Assembly (NCBI RefSeq): GCF_900660745.1
Contig: NZ_LR215048.1
Coordinates: 1,612,001-1,676,000, forward strand
Length of the DNA stretch: 64,000 nt
Direction: 5' to 3'
Source of the DNA: Haploplasma axanthum
GTDB taxonomy: Bacteria; Bacillota_I; Bacilli_A; Acholeplasmatales; Acholeplasmataceae
The notes below the pieces were generated by a model. It was given only the letters and a program-made list of their open reading frames with translations, was not told the origin of the DNA and did not search any database. A program made the translations under genes and the position numbers. Positions 63,206-64,000 of this stretch are shown here, piece by piece; the stretch's first letter is position 1, and every line of letters starts with the position of its first letter.

Positions 63206-63744
63206 ACTTTCTTTTCCTTCAATTGATCAAAAAAAGCTATATTATAATGATTCATAACATATTCATTATTAAATGGAGCTTCTTTTTTTATAATTTTATC
63301 AATCAATACTTTAAGTTCATTTTCAATAATACTTTTAACATCCATTGGGTAATGCATTTTTTTCAAATGATAATTATATTCATTTTCATCTAAAACTTTA
63401 TATGTACCATCAGGATACACTTTTACATCTAGATCATAATCAATATACTTAATTGCTTCACCATCATATAGATAAGGACTCGACAAATTACAGTAATAAT
63501 AAATTCCGTCCTTTTTGAACATAACAATAACATTAAACCATGCATTATCATAAAAATAGCAAATTGCAGGTTCTTTTGTATACCAAGTTCTTCCATTTTC
63601 TTCAATAACTTTAGCTTTATTATGTGCAGTAACTAACATATGTTCATTTTTATCAATTACTTTTGTGTTTTTCCATACGCGGTGAATTTTTTGATCATGT
63701 TTATAACTTTGAATGCTCACAGACATCTCTTTAATTAATTCCAT
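63202..63744 (-). CDS. ntdP: Nucleoside tri-/diphosphate phosphatase family protein (DUF402)
   Basis: 180 residues. The DUF402 core is clear: IQSYKHDQKIHRVWKNT, then NLSSPY, IKYIDYDLDVKVYPDG and LDENEYNYHLKKMHYP. Staphylococcal Ntdp of this family hydrolyses nucleoside di- and triphosphates. It is the first gene of the operon with the exporter-like protein. GAGGTGA lies before the ATG and TATAAT at 63769-63774. The symbol follows family resemblance. Confidence 0.87.
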   Translation of the reverse strand: MELIKEMSVSIQSYKHDQKIHRVWKNTKVIDKNEHMLVTAHNKAKVIEENGRTWYTKEPAICYFYDNAWFNVIVMFKKDGIYYYCNLSSPYLYDGEAIKYIDYDLDVKVYPDGTYKVLDENEYNYHLKKMHYPMDVKSIIENELKVLIDKIIKKEAPFNNEYVMNHYNIAFFDQLKEKKV

Positions 63745-63935
63745 AATTTCACCTCAAAACTTATTAACATTATAGCATTTATTTATAAGATATAAAAGTT
63801 TTATATTAATTAAAAAAGGATTTCATAAAAAGAATTCTTTATTTTCATCTTGCTTATTACTTAAACGCACAATAAATATAATGCTTTTTAGTTTTTATTT
63901 TTTTAAAAATCTTAACTGTCCTTTGTTATCAAATA

Positions 63936-63957
63936 AAAAAACGGCTCTATTAAGCCG
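63936..63957 (-). terminator. Terminator downstream of the partial tRNA
   Basis: CGGCT and AGCCG form the stem with a 6-base loop and T-run on the minus strand. Between 63775 and this point I see no gene or other signal. Confidence 0.7.
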
Positions 63958-63968
63958 ATATTTTAAAA

Positions 63969-64000
63969 TGGTGCGAAATGGGGGATTTGAACCCCCACGG
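63969..64000 (-). tRNA. 3' end of a tRNA gene, probably tRNA-Leu
   Basis: The T arm GGGGG-TTCAAAT-CCCCC, the acceptor strand ATTTCGC, discriminator A and encoded CCA are visible; the rest is outside the window. The CCGT before the T arm resembles the end of the long variable loop of tRNA-Leu genes. The anticodon is not visible, so identity is tentative. Confidence 0.7.

Overview
The window is about 30% G+C and comes from a low-GC, Mollicutes-like bacterium that uses the standard code. The tRNA-Trp gene has a CCA anticodon, tryptophan is TGG throughout, and TGA acts as a stop. Many lipoproteins, no cell-wall genes and no LPXTG anchors fit a wall-poor relative of Acholeplasma or Izemoplasma. 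This placement is inferred from content, not from a phylogeny.

Region 1 (1-13437, minus strand) is a beta-glucan/beta-glucoside locus. In transcription order it holds a domain-permuted GH3 beta-glucosidase, a membrane-anchored protein built only of four tandem carbohydrate-binding-like modules, a CUT1 ABC importer (two permeases and a lipoprotein), a YesL-like protein, a GH5 glucanase lipoprotein carrying the same module, and a GH2 glycosidase cut by the window edge. A consensus promoter with a perfect LacI-type operator precedes the surface protein.

Region 2 (13587-38067) is a complete maltodextrin/starch system: MalQ, an alpha-glucosidase, a neopullulanase, a LacI-type regulator, a cytoplasmic amylase, glycogen phosphorylase, MalEFG with unusually extended permeases, a secreted starch-binding protein, a secreted pullulanase, a lipoprotein amylase with RDD and DUF1189 partners, and one MsmX-type ATPase. 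The ATPase is probably shared by both importers, since neither cluster encodes its own. Operator-like 14-mers ending in CGGTTTCA occur at three mal promoters and suggest a MalR regulon.

Region 3 (38140-41089) holds a PucR-type regulator and an ECF sigma / membrane anti-sigma / lipoprotein cassette. The anti-sigma ectodomain and the lipoprotein are homologous, acidic, beta-rich domains.

Region 4 (41199-54101) is mostly housekeeping: hpf, a shortened ComF-like protein, an EF-G paralogue, yidD, an exonuclease, uvrC, rpoZ, gmk, rqcH, sodA, a pentapeptide protein and tRNAs Trp, His and Gln. Region 5 (54125-64000) holds galM, pgi and a ROK sugar kinase, an intact IS3-family element, an XRE regulator, degV, and an ntdP / aromatic-acid-exporter-like / membrane-protein operon, ending in a partial tRNA.

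Together, polysaccharides would be captured and cut at the membrane surface, imported by ABC transporters, cleaved by cytoplasmic GH2/GH3/GH13 enzymes and phosphorylase, and fed to glycolysis by the ROK kinase, GalM and Pgi. I see no CRISPR array, prophage or rRNA.
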